DNA from: Pseudeuparius sepicola
Lineage: Eukaryota; Arthropoda; Insecta; Coleoptera; Anthribidae
Direction of reading: 5' to 3'
DNA: 64,000 nt
NCBI GenBank assembly: GCA_963920635.1
Contig: OY987298.1
Location: 118,224,035 to 118,288,034 of the forward strand
Positions 52,576-64,000 of this stretch are shown here, piece after piece. Under the pieces are notes generated by a model. The model worked only from the letters and a program-made list of their open reading frames with translations. It did not search any database and was not told the DNA's origin. Within the stretch, counting starts at the first letter, position 1. Every line of letters starts with the position of its first letter. The translations under genes and the position numbers were made by a program.

Positions 52576-52784
52576 CATGACAGAGGCAACACAAGTCAAT
52601 AAAGATGTCCAACGATGCTGATAAATTCTTAACTGGAACCGCACTTAACGATCTGGTCTCTATTTCTGATTTTTACGGATTTTATATATTTGGTATACAA
52701 AACTATACAAAACTTACCAAGGAAAGCCTCATACAGGTCGCATATCTGATACATTTCAAGTAGTTCTTTGAGATTTGCATCCAA

Positions 52785-53085
52785 TGGTTTATTCTTATAC
52801 TTGCAAAAGGAGCTGAAAAAACACAATACACCACCCTACATTCGGCTACTCGGCGGCTATAAATAATAATAAAACTGCGCCTACAAAACCTCTAGGAAGG
52901 CTGCAGACGCGTACTTACACGGACATGGAATAACGCTGAACGCCAACACTAGAATGCGCCCTCTGTCTTCCCATATTTCCCTTTCTTTCTATCTTTCATT
53001 CTCTAGAGAGAAACACCAACAAAAATAGGTAGGTAGTATTATTTAACTCATATAAGATCAAACTTAAACCAAATAACAATGTTGT
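52785..53085 (-). repeat. Dispersed repeat, inverted partner of 38,107-38,420
   Basis: Read on the minus strand it follows the partner through AACTTAAACCAAATAAC, CTCTAGAGAATGAAAGATAG, GAGGGCGCATTCTAGTGTTG and CCTAGAGGTTTTG. Confidence 0.65.
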
Positions 53086-55293
53086 TTGCACCAAGAGATA
53101 GCTTATTTCAGAAAAATAATAAATGCTTCCACTAAACAATAATTTGTAAAAAAAATCAAATACTTCACCCAAAAAGAACTTTTTTTTTTAAAAGAAAAAA
53201 TCTTTATTTAAATAATATAGTTTTTACGGAAATAAATATTATCTATTTATGGCAAATAAAATTCATGAACAAACAACAACAAAAATATTGTTCAATGAAG
53301 AAAAATTGTATTTCTATCAGTGTATGGTCTCTATAATATATCTACAGATTGGTCCAACTAGTTATTGTAGAACTTCCCGAATAGATAGAAAATAGCAAGT
53401 ATACATCATAAACATAAAGTAACATATCGTAAGTAACCTTGCATCCGATGCCACTGATAAAATATAAACTGAACATATATTATCATCAATTTAATTTTGG
53501 GCGCAGAACAATGTGTATCAAAAAGATGGTTTATTTATTCTATGTACTCCTATTATGCAGATTTATGTTTCTTAGAAGTACAAGAAAAACAAATGACATA
53601 TTTTAAGTATCTCAAAAATATGTATTTTAGGGAAAAAATGTACTTATGTTATTTTAGCTACGTTTTTTATAATAAAATAAAATCCCACTTTTTTGTAGTC
53701 TTTAAACCAAAACAAAAATTTTACTGAAGAATACTTGACCGAAAAAAAAATAATAACGTCTCTCATATTTGACAATTTTTTAGAAAAATAATTATTATAG
53801 CTAAATACATTGGTAAAATCCCTAGATATAGGGAATTTATGCCATAGACCAATGAACAAAGGAGACATCTCCTTTAAATTGGCTACGTCAAGGATCAGTC
53901 GCATGATGTTACATCACGTCCCCGGTCCACGCCGCGACTCGGCATTCGGCGAGCCTTGTTCTTTGGTGTGTTTCCAAATGGTGACATGGAGTGGTCTGTG
54001 GCTTAAATACAAACTAAAGTCATTTAATACATACCTACGTATAAGTAGGCATTTGAATTTTGTGAACCCTGTGAACCCTCATCAAATAATTTTTATAGGT
54101 TATAATGCATTTGAAAATTTTATTAGATGCCGCTTCTTTTAACAATAATTATAATATATATTTACATTTGATGGGATTGTGCTCCAAACCTTTATTATTA
54201 GAGCCCCTTTTTGGAAGAGTTTAATAGGTACAATGCCAAAGGGCTTACACCACTTTTTAAGGTACTAATGATAATGAGGCTGTATTACCTATACTCGACT
54301 CTTGCAGATAACAGGGACTTTTATAAAACATTACTATAATATATTTCCTTTCTTTTTATTGTTAAATCCGATCGCTGTGCTAGGAATAAGGGAACAAAGT
54401 AATTCGAGAAGTACCTAATTATATTTGAAAGCAACAGTATACGGCATGTTTATTTTAATTTGTTTTTAAAACATATTTCTAATAAACGCTTATTTACTTA
54501 CAATATATACCACTAAAAGTCATAACTTTTTCACATTTTCATCGAAAGAAATTATTTTAAGGGCTGGGGCTGATTTTCAGCCCACCTTTAAAAACGTTTC
54601 TTCCAGTTAAAATGTGAAACAGTCATATAATTATTTTTAAAATTTAATTAAAATTTCCCCTGCGGCGCTGTAGTCGCGATACTTGCTTCCCTGTTGGCAA
54701 CACTATTTTGACATATCTCCTTTTTATCCATTTTCCTATGATTTATACATTGGGTACAGTGGGTTCTTGTATAAAACCACTGTAAGATTGGGCATTATAG
54801 AGCACCATCTATTGGTTGGATAATGAAATTGTAGCCAAAGCGAAATCAATTTTTCAAACGCGCAAGGTTATTATTTCAGATCACATTGCACAATTATTGC
54901 TCTTAAACTACTTTGAAGTTTGAGGTTGTAATGTTAGTTATGTTCAGATTCTGAAAGATGTGAGAAACAAATTTAGGTTTCTAAGTCCCAGCTACAACTT
55001 ATGTGCTAAATAGTAGATATAATATGTAAAAATATACTCTTTACACTAAAAAATCGTAGTATGTTACATGTATAGAACTTCCAGAGTCGACATACGTTCG
55101 TCTCCCACATATGAATATAAACATTTCCAATGTTAAAGTATGACATTCAAGATATTTCCAGAAAAAAATTAATGTTTAATGGATATCTTAAGGAATTTGT
55201 GAAAACTTATGTAATTAATTAAATACTATAGCTTTACTATAATATGAAACACCAAACATTACCCATAATATTTACTATTTAATCTAACATATA
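53086..55293. other. Gene-free AT-rich DNA
   Basis: Several short frames (for example 53,810-54,142) have no conserved sequence. I see no repeat with a clear partner. Confidence 0.4.
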
Positions 55294-56164
55294 CAGTGCC
55301 CGCCAAAAAGTTGGAACCATAAGGGATTTTTTTTATTTTAGAGCTAAGATGAAACTACTCTGGGGCGATCATCTCTGCTTCCAAAAAGATTGGAAATGAG
55401 ATCATTAAATGTCGTGAAGTCATTTGACATACCTGTAAAAATGACATTTAATTAAATAAATTGCCAAAATACGCTTTATTTGTGATTTTATCGAAAAAAG
55501 TTATTTGAAAAAGTTGCTTGGAATTTTATTTTACCCTATGTTCAATTTTCAGTCAAAAGTTCTGACAATGATAAATTTTTAATTTTTTGAAAAAATATAA
55601 AAACTAATAAATTTCATTTTTTCGGTGTGCCATATTTTACTTTAGAATTGTTTGCCTATCATCTAAACGTGATATCTTTTAGTTATGGACCCTTTATGGG
55701 TCGTAATCAGCTAGTTTCAAGAAAAACTCGACTAACAAGGTGCAATTTTGGACGATTTATTTTTCGTTACAATGTATTGCCAGATGTAATTGCTCCTTGT
55801 TAGTTAAGTTGTGCTAAACTAAAAAATATCACGTTTGGATGATAGACAAACAATTCTAAAGTCAAATATGGCACACTGAAAAAAATGAAATGTATTAGTT
55901 TTAATATTTTTTCAAAAAAATACAAAATATATCATTGTTAGAATTTTTGACTGAAAATTTGCACATAGGGGTAAAATATAATTTCAAATAACTTTTTTCG
56001 ATAAAATCACAAATAAAGTGTATTTTGGCCATTTATTGAATTAAATGTAATTTTCGACAGGTACGTCAAATGACGTCACGACGTTTAATGATCTCATTTC
56101 GAATCTTTTTGGAAGCAGAGATGATCGCCCCAGAATAGTGGTTCCAACTTTTTGGCGGGCACTG
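55294..56164. mobile_element. 871-bp foldback MITE
   Basis: Ends CAGTGCCCGCCAAAAAGTTG and CAACTTTTTGGCGGGCACTG are perfect inverted repeats. The arms stay complementary for about 400 bp (for example GGGGCGATCATCTCTGCTTC against GAAGCAGAGATGATCGCCCC), so nearly the whole element is one hairpin. No coding sequence. Confidence 0.85.
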
Positions 56165-56179
56165 TTATAGTATGTGATC

Positions 56180-56475
56180 CCATCGACCCTCCCGCACTCG
56201 AGTGCGTATCGCACCCACTCGTGCAGTTTTCACGCTGCGACAGGCCGAGACAATCGCGGCGTTTCAACGAAAAGCGTATCCGGTGCGGCGGGCTGACGAT
56301 CGGAGGTCGACAATCGGAAAGCCTCCGCAATTTCGCGTCCCTTTGAGGCCGGCCCTGGCGACGGTTATCTCGCGTGGATGGCCCGCGATCAAAAATTGCT
56401 GCCGTGTTCGGTCGCCTGCACTCCGGTGGTTCGTCACAAATGGTTGCGGCTTGGAGGGGAGAAAAGAAAAGCTCT
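56180..56475 (+). repeat. GC-rich dispersed repeat, partner at 52,353-52,575
   Basis: See the partner entry; this copy is longer and more GC-rich (CGCACTCGAGTGCG at its left is a short palindrome). Its open frames are not recognised. Confidence 0.5.
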
Positions 56476-56578
56476 GGATATCTGTTGCAAGTCGATCAAA
56501 TACGCATTTATACGTATAATAAGTCAGACTGAAAATAATATGTAGTTACTTTGTCTCCAAGAAAGTATAGTGTGTATA

Positions 56579-58866
56579 CAGGGTGGTCATTTTTTCTATA
56601 TGCTCACCACTGGGATCTCGTAAACGGTAAAAGATAGATGGGTAGTTGATTTAGACAAAAGTTGCACATTTTAGTCCTCATTCGGTATCTGAAAAGAAAT
56701 CGAGGATAGCTTGGTCCGTTCCTGAAATATCCTGAAAAATCTGAAAACCGCAGATTCCGGAAATAGCGCATATATTTTTTATTCGAACACCATACTTTAC
56801 GAAATTTGGTATTCTTATGTTTTCAGGGATGCTCTATTCACTGGTTGAATTAAAAAAAATTCTAGGGCTACTACTTTTTGAATTCAAGGTGCTAACTTTG
56901 CTATTCCTTATGGCCGCCATATTGGATTTTTTCACCGTTGAATTCCTTACATAATTACGAATTCAGTATAATTCATAGACATTGTCAACTCAACTACTCA
57001 CAAAAAATCAGAATAAAAATAATAACTGTATTTTCTTAAATTCATCAAGTTAGCCATGCAAACAACAGAATGTATTTACATCCGCGACAGATACATTTTT
57101 CCTTTTGTTTCAGTGAAGTACATTGTCCAAAAATGTTAAGATTTCTGAAGAGATAAATTCATTTATTCATTCCGAAGAATTTATTAACTCAAAATATTGT
57201 GTGTACCTAAACAAAAAAAAAAAAAAAAAGTAAAATGAAACAAAATTATAACAGCTGTTCAAAATGACTTCCTCCTGTCTGAATTTGCAAATTTGTCATT
57301 TTTGGAGTACCCATAAAAACTTTTTGTATTGTAGCACTATCTACAGAATTAATCGTCCGAATGATCCGCTGCGTTAAGTCCGCTTCATTTAAAAGAGGAT
57401 CAGCATAAATTTGGTTTTCTAACAACCCCCAGAAACCAGTCGAGGGGATTCAGTTCGGGATATCTTGGTGGCCATGCTATTGGACCTTGCCTTCCAATCC
57501 AGCTATTTGGAAAGCGCTGGTTCAAATATTGCTGGACGATTCGTCCATTGTGAGGTACTACGCCATCTTCTTGAAACTATTTCATATCTCGTACTACTTG
57601 TAGTGGCAAATTGTCAACAAAACCTTCAAATTACTTTGCAAGAATCCTAGGTGATTTGCCGAGGTCAATCTGTTGTTAATAAAATGAGGCCCTAAGATTT
57701 TATCTGACAGTAAACCACACCAAACGTTTACTGAAAATCTTATTTGGGGCCCCACTTCACGAATTATGTGAGGGTTTTGAATGGCGAAGTAATAGCAATT
57801 TTTTCGATTGAATATTCCGCAATTTGTAAATAATGTTTCTTCTGACCAAACAACTTTTTTTGGTCTTGTCTAACTTCCTTTAACTTAATTTAAAAACCAA
57901 TTACAGAATAGCAACCTTCTCAAATTATCTCCGTTGTGTAAAGTCTGCACAGGTTTTATTTCATAATCATAATATTTATGTTTTTTAAGTATTTTTTGAA
58001 CACAACTTTTTGAAATGTTACATTCCGCAGCGATTTAGCGGGACCCAATATGCGGATTAATATTAATTTGAGCCAGAACATTTATATAATTTACCTAGAT
58101 TCTATGAACTAAGTACTTATTTATTGTTTGTGCAAAAAACTACTGTTATGCATATTTCTACAAAGTCTTTGGAAAATTGCTACTTGAGGATGTTGCCTTT
58201 CAGGAAACGTATCTTGGTAAACTCTACTTGCTTCTTTGGAATTTCTCTTACATTTAATATAAGTGGAATACATGTAATTTTTTTCTTCTACCGTGTATCT
58301 CACCATTTTTAGAAACTAAAGATAACTGTATTTAATGCAATAAAGCAAAGGAAAACAATACCTGTCGCGGCTGTCAATACATTCTATTGTTTGCATGGCT
58401 AACTTGATGAATTTAAGGAAATACAATTTTACTTTTATTTCGATTTTTTATGAGTAGTTGAGTAGACAATGTCCATATATTACATTACATATCTCTGAAT
58501 TTGTAATTTTGTAAGGAATTCAACAGTGAAAAAATCATAAGAAATAGTAAAGTTTGTCCCTTTAACTCAGAAACTAGTAGCCCTAGAAAATTTTTTATTC
58601 AACCAGTGAAAAGAGCATCCCTGAGAACATAAGAATACCAAATTTCGAAAAGTTTGGTGTTCTAATAAAAAAGATATGAGCTATTTCCGGAATCGGCGGT
58701 TTTAAGTTTTTTCAGGTTAATTCAGGAACGTGCTAAGCTATCTTCGATTTTCTTTCAGATAGCGAATGAGGACTAAAATGTGTAATTTTTCTCTAAATCA
58801 ACTACCCATCTATCTTTTACCATTTACGAGATCCCAATGGTGAGCATAGAAAAAGTGACCACCCTG
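56579..58866. mobile_element. DUF4817-type DNA transposon with long terminal repeats
   Basis: CAGGGTGGTCA at 56,579 is mirrored as TGACCACCCTG ending at 58,866, and the arms remain similar for about 450 bp (GATAGATGGGTAGTTGATTT against AAATCAACTACCCATCTATC, and so on). The interior holds pieces of a transposase on the minus strand. About 2.3 kb; inactive. Confidence 0.8.
57240..58306 (-). pseudogene. Mariner-related transposase, DUF4817 N terminus, broken
   Basis: The 5' piece (58,306-58,121) begins MVRYTVEEKNYMYSTYIKC and includes FPERQHP, the DUF4817 helix-turn-helix domain that precedes an IS630/Tc1/mariner-type catalytic domain in many insects. The 3' piece contains the ELNPLDWFL block (about 57,420-57,480) and a good C terminus with RIIRTINSVDSATIQKVF and GGSHFEQL (about 57,255-57,370). 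Stops and shifts separate them. Confidence 0.75.
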
Positions 58867-61800
58867 CAAAGTGTATATTATCACTGAGTAAAGGATATAT
58901 TTATATTTATCCTTTACTCAATGATATTATGATACCAATGATAAATCTATCATTAGTATCTATATGTAACAATTTTATTCAGGATCTTGAGATAAAGTGA
59001 TAAATCATTATTACGGAACTAATTAGTCCAATTTGTTTCTGGCTCAATTTTTAATTTCCTGTGCCTGGCAACTCACTGCGGTGGCTGGATTAAAAAGAGC
59101 AGTGAGGAATCGATATCGAACGATGAAACCAGGGCCGACCGATATTACGCCCTATGGGTGATTGAAATGCAATAATCGTGAAATTTTGAATTCTCTGTGC
59201 TATACAGGGTGAGTCTTTGGCCGTAAAAACTGGGGGGGAGAGGTTACAGTTGCGTACGTATTCTGTTTTAATTCAAATAACGAAATAACTTTAAAAACAT
59301 CTGTTTTGTTGGTAGGCATGTAAACCTTTTGAACTGTCAAAGTCAATAAGTGTTATTGAATTAGGATGTAGGTATTCTGTGGAAAACACTGCAATCAAGA
59401 ATTTCAAGACCAGTTTCTTGGGGACCGCAACATCGTTGGATACACACACGTTTAATCGTGCAGCTTGGATACACACCCGTCGTATCGTGCAGCTTTTTCC
59501 ATAAACGGTGAGTGTGTACCTGTCATAGAGTATGTTTATCTCGTGTCAACTTCATCGGATTGAAATGAATTCGATTGAGTGAAGTAGATTCTTTTACAAT
59601 TCTGGTGTTTACATCGTCAATATCGAATCAAGCGGTTTTTCCTTACACTTATTCCACTGTAGGTTGGTGCACATAAGCATCCTTCTGGATAACTTCTGTT
59701 TGGAAATGATATAGGTAATAAATATGACCCCAGGCACTGCGTATTGCAATGGTACTGCGTAGGAAACTGGTTTGTGCAACCACTTTTTCTTTTTTACTAA
59801 TATTACAAACTACCGAAAATCTTGATTTTTGAGAATCAGTTATTTGAGTTTAGGTTTCATTAACAAAACAGTAGTGAAGTTAACAGGTTTAGTTATACAT
59901 TTCAAGATAAACCTGTTTATGTCGTCAAGAATTGATGTGTTCGATCCGATCCAGTTGATTCTATGCGCTCGAAATAGCGGATCGACTTCAAATTTCAGAT
60001 CCGATTGAATTTCGATCTGTGGGGTTTACGCCGTTTATTTGAGTCCACTTAAGTGAATTCAGACCTGTCTTAATAGGATAGAACGCGAGATAAACGTCAT
60101 AATGTTTTAAAAATATATTTTTTACACTTGCATCATAGGGTCTTATTTTGATGTCAAGAAATTCGTGAGAGTAGAGAGCAGAGTTTTGTGAGTAGTTCTT
60201 ATGTAATTTAACTGCAACAACCTGGACATGATTTTCTTCTCCGATGAAGACTGGTTTTATTATATTCGAAAAAGGTGCCAGAAATGTTTGGAAAAAGGAG
60301 GGGGTTATTTTTGTAATGTTTCTTAAAATGTGTTTTTATTTATTAAAATGTGTTTATTTGATGTTTGCTATTATTAATTATAAGTCTAAAGTTATAAATT
60401 ATCTACCCATATTCACAAAAAGAAATAAGAAAGTGAGGAATGTTTGGAGTTTGAACCCGGACTATCAGATTAAGAAGCAAACAACTTTCCCCATATACCA
60501 AATTGGTTCACGTGGAATTCGCTTAATATGTTTTTTTTTTACATGGCAGCCGTAATGAAAAAATAAAGACATTTACGTTTTCACTATCACAAATCCCTTT
60601 GAGGTCGAATTTAAATGAAAGTCTGGTACATTGTGGGCAGCTTACGTTCCATTTAGCGGTGGGTGAATACATCATCACTAGTAAATATGATGTCAGTTAT
60701 ATACTACGAGTAATGAGACATCTTAAGTTTTCTGTGGTAACTCAAAGACACGCTCATTCTCTGATTTTGAGCATTTCCGCTAACTGTCCATCATCGCAAA
60801 CTATTTATCAATACCACTAATTTTATATAATTAATAAAGCCTTATTTAGCAAACTGATTTGACCAATTTGTTTCCGGCCTAAATTTTAATGACCTGCATG
60901 ATATCGCACCGCGGTGGCTTGAATAAAGAAGGACACAGTAAATCGATATCAAAGGACAGAACTTGCTATAGTTACATATTAACATAGGCAATCGGCAGTT
61001 TTAAGTAGACTATGAATTTGATGAACGACAGTTGAACATTAACTGTTCATTTATTCTGATGATATATTGTGAGGACACAGGGCCGTCGCTAGGCTTATTA
61101 CGCCGGCGCCGTTAGAAACAATAGCGGATTTCTGATACCGCAAATTTTCGAAGGAGGAATATTCTTTCTCGGCCACTAAAAACTAGGCCGAATTTTCGTT
61201 GTGACGGAATTTATGCAAACTTCCGATACAACGGTAATAACCTTTCGACTCTCCCTATATACGGCTGATTTTGAACTGCCAACAAATTACCATCACTATT
61301 ATGTAGCCAGCCATACACTCTGAGTGAGTTTTGTGCTGTCTGGAATTTATGAATTTTGCAATAGTTTGTTCATGTACAGTAGGTAAGTTAATTGTTTCTT
61401 TGCCTTTCCAATTTACTTATCTTTAAACAAATTCATATAATTAACAATTTAGTCCAAATGAGGTATGTATCTGGACAACAGCGTAAAAGTATATGTTGAT
61501 TGTTTGAAGGAGAAGAAGCCTAACCGTTATGTTTGGGTGGTCTCGAACAAACCGAGGTTATAAATGGGAGTGACAGGCAATTTTCGTTCGGCTTTTCTCT
61601 CTGCTCGTCGACACAACAGGTGCGGTACTGATTGTGTTTATGCACGTTTGAATCTTTGTTCATCGTGCATAATATTCATCTTTTCGTAGCTTGATTTAGC
61701 GTAAAAGACTGTATATAATTATGTTTACCGTGCTGTGCTAATATTTTTGTGTATATTTAATTTTTCATATAACCACGATGGAGGATCGTCGTCGTGTTAG

Positions 61801-63391
61801 ATTTTCGACGGACCAAGCGGTCTGGGGACCCCTTTGGAGGCTGAGCAGCAAGGGTTGGTGGCTTTTGGTTCTGGCTACGGCAATACAGCATATTGGGGTG
61901 GGTATTTGCCAATTCTTCATTTTTGAATTTTGGCTTTGCAGTCTTTGTGAAAAATACCTCACCACCCAGGTTCGCTGTGTTTTTAGGGCCACTAGCTATC
62001 CACCGGTCGCGTTATCAAATCCGTTTTATTGTTTCCTATTAAATTTTGCAGTAAAAAGGTTACAGTTTTGAATTAATTAGCACACGGTGTACGTATTAAG
62101 TAATTGGTTTTGAGTAGGCACTTTTGCACTAAATCGGCTGTTTTTGAGTACCGTAGCCTTGTTGGTTGTGTTATTAATTACTCTGTTTTATATATTCTTA
62201 TTAACTTCTTGAGTAGAGAATAAGTCTTACATTTTTTTATTATCTGCCGATTAAATCTGGTAAATTTTTGCTTAATACTTTAATTGATTATATTTCTCTT
62301 ACAGGAAGTGTCAAGCTCTCGTATTATTATGTACGGTCCGATTAAGTCAGGGTCTAATATTTGTATCGAGTCAAGAGTATCACGATTTGATTATCGATTT
62401 TCTCATATTTTTATATTTTATTGGAAATTTCTTAGGCTGTCACTGTGCACACTTTTACTGTAATATAAAATTAGATATGGAACCTTAACTCAAATAGTTA
62501 ATCTTTGCAAAAGCCGCGGGCCTATTTTCTGCGTGTTAGAACGGAAACTGTGTTTTTGTTTTCTCTTTACATGTAACCACACCCAAAAGAGAAGTGACTA
62601 CCTACCCCTAAGAGCAACACCAGGGTCCATACTGGTACGAGCGGTCAACACACCACGGACCTCCACTCAAGGCCTACGACCTGCTTCCAGCGTGAGCTAG
62701 CTGTGGAAGTTCAATTTGTAATAAGGAGTCTAGGTGACGTGTGGCTGTCAACCTTCATCTAAGTGAGGTATCTCCAAAAACGGTGTCAAAAATTCCAAGG
62801 AACTTTTAACGTGTCTAGTGTTCTAACTATAGTCGAGTTTTATATCACGAACTTTTTCACGATAAGTTTAATTAACTCATGATCTTATAACATATTGTAA
62901 AAAGCCGAGTGATTTCCTCTAAACTTGTAAAATTGAGCTCTTAACGTTTTGATTAAACCTTGTATTTTTTTATTGCCTTCTTTTATTTGTACTCCATCTT
63001 TTGCACTCAGTTTTGGTTTTAAATAAAAAAAGTATAATTACCTGACGACCAACTCTAACAGGCCATTTTGTTATAACGTTTGCCTAATCTTCGTATTCCT
63101 TATTTTATTATCTATTTTTAATTTTGTAAGAAGCATAGTATAGGCGTGATTCGGTTCAGCCCACAGGCCTCACATTATTTATATAAATCCGCCTCTGGTC
63201 AGAAAATAATATTGATTGACTATTATATTATCTACATAAAAACAAACACAAAGCCATAGAAGGTTTTGTAACATCGATACATTTATGTGGCTAGTTAATA
63301 ATTCTATTTTTTATAAGTTGATATAAGCTAAAACTACTAAATGCTAAATAAATAAAACTTTATTTGTCATTATTTTGGTTGGTCGAGCTTA
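58867..63391. other. Mostly gene-free DNA with two copies of a dispersed repeat
   Basis: A block with CCAATTTGTTTCTGGCTCAA and GCGGTGGCTGGATTAAAAAG at about 59,020-59,160 recurs at about 60,850-60,990 with moderate divergence. GAGTAAAGGAT/ATCCTTTACTC near 58,885-58,920 is a hairpin. TATACAGGGTGAGTCTTTGG near 59,203 is a transposon-type end. A 97-codon frame at 61,778-62,071 (MEDRRRVRFSTDQ...) follows TATA-like TTATAAATGG by about 220 bp, but I recognise no domain. No other gene is supported. Confidence 0.4.
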
Positions 63392-64000
63392 TACAGGGTG
63401 ATTCAGTTTTAATCTGCAACACAAACACAAACCAAAACATAACCGCACTTTCTTCTATAAACTATATCATTTTAAGGCCTTATAAAAAAGTTACAGGGTG
63501 TTAAAGTTGCAAGAAATATGTGGAATTTATTGAATATTTTACAAACCAGTTGAGATATTTAAGTCATATTTGGTACACGTTATAACGGCATGGGTTAGCA
63601 TAAAACCTGTTAATATCAACCATATTGAACAACCAGTGGCGTAGAAATGGGTAATTAGTATAATTTATTTTAGAAAAAAAAAAAATAGAACCACCTTGTA
63701 TAGCAATAAAATGTAGTCAAATTCTTATGTAAATTTTTATTGTAAACAAAAACGTCCTCTTAGCGTTTTTTCATATGTGTCATGGTTTCATAGCAAATTT
63801 GATTTTTTCGTATTATTTCGGGGTGCTTCTGAAAAATTAACTTCAAACTTTTCTCCATCAGTAACACTCAAAGTAGAAAAAATGTATTTTTTACTTTAAA
63901 TACAGTAACTTTTCCCAATAAACTGACCCATTCAAGGTTTTACTTTTCAAGATACAGAGCGTAACATTAATTGTATCTTCCTTAAATGTTTTAGACCCTG
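63392..64000 (+). mobile_element. Left end of a transposon running out of the window
   Basis: ATACAGGGTGATTCAGTTTT is followed after about 100 bp by TTACAGGGTGTTAAAGTTGC, an arrangement I associate with the subterminal region of insect CAGGGTG-type DNA transposons. No coding sequence is visible before the edge. Confidence 0.4.

Noticed and set aside
61778..62071. MEDRRRVRFSTDQ... as a host gene
   Set aside because: Open frame with a TATA-like sequence upstream, but no domain and no splice support.

Overview
The window is AT-rich animal DNA, most likely from an insect genome. It has spliced exons, 8-bp target-site duplications of hAT and P type, DUF4817 and Tc1 transposon wrecks, and many foldback elements. 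The exact order is not provable from sequence alone; a hemipteran is only a guess from the style of the repeats. I found no convincing conserved host housekeeping gene.

Positions 1 to about 21,550 are the recognisable core: an integrated Maverick/Polinton-type element of the animal adintovirus-like kind. Its left end lies outside the window. Plus strand, left to right: a Polinton-associated protein of the type I recall as DUF8207 (cut by the window edge), a fibre-like protein with a phage-tail-type DA-x-NK-x-YVD motif, a retroviral-type DDE integrase with a C-terminal chromodomain, and an unrecognised 235-residue protein. A protein-primed family B DNA polymerase follows on the minus strand, convergent with them. 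Next come a small conserved protein (frameshifted), an acidic protein with an internal repeat, and a BIR-RING inhibitor-of-apoptosis protein divergent from it. From about 9,260 to 11,380 there is foreign-looking material: a transposon relic, a cluster of GC hairpins, short direct repeats and a two-exon gene of unknown function. The virion module (minus strand) then appears twice in tandem, 11,383-16,236 and 16,250-21,102, about 99.8% identical by eye. It holds a membrane protein, a conserved unknown, a major capsid protein split by one in-frame TAG, a small basic protein, a penton-type protein, and a phospholipase A2/pVI-like/adenain-type protease polyprotein. A packaging ATPase was not seen. 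Several genes share a C-rich box placed 7-21 bp upstream of a TATA box.

Positions 21,550-64,000 are a graveyard of transposable elements. The best-supported items are a 1,233-bp P-type element (24-bp terminal repeats, 8-bp target duplication, THAP exon), a 648-bp hAT deletion derivative (14-bp terminal repeats, 8-bp duplication), a second partial hAT copy, a third hAT-type element of about 1 kb, a decayed Tc1-like transposase, a 2.3-kb DUF4817 element with long terminal repeats, and several MITEs. There are also tandem arrays: a 331-bp unit inside a foldback element, four 122-bp units next to a long palindrome, and six 410-bp units each carrying a tRNA-like sequence with perfect A and B boxes and a T-run terminator.

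How the genes fit together: polymerase and integrase would copy and insert the element. The capsid, penton, fibre and polyprotein genes would build a virion. The IAP would delay death of the infected cell. Most reading-frame breaks in the viral part are single-base shifts in homopolymers, so some may be assembly errors; the capsid TAG is not of that kind.
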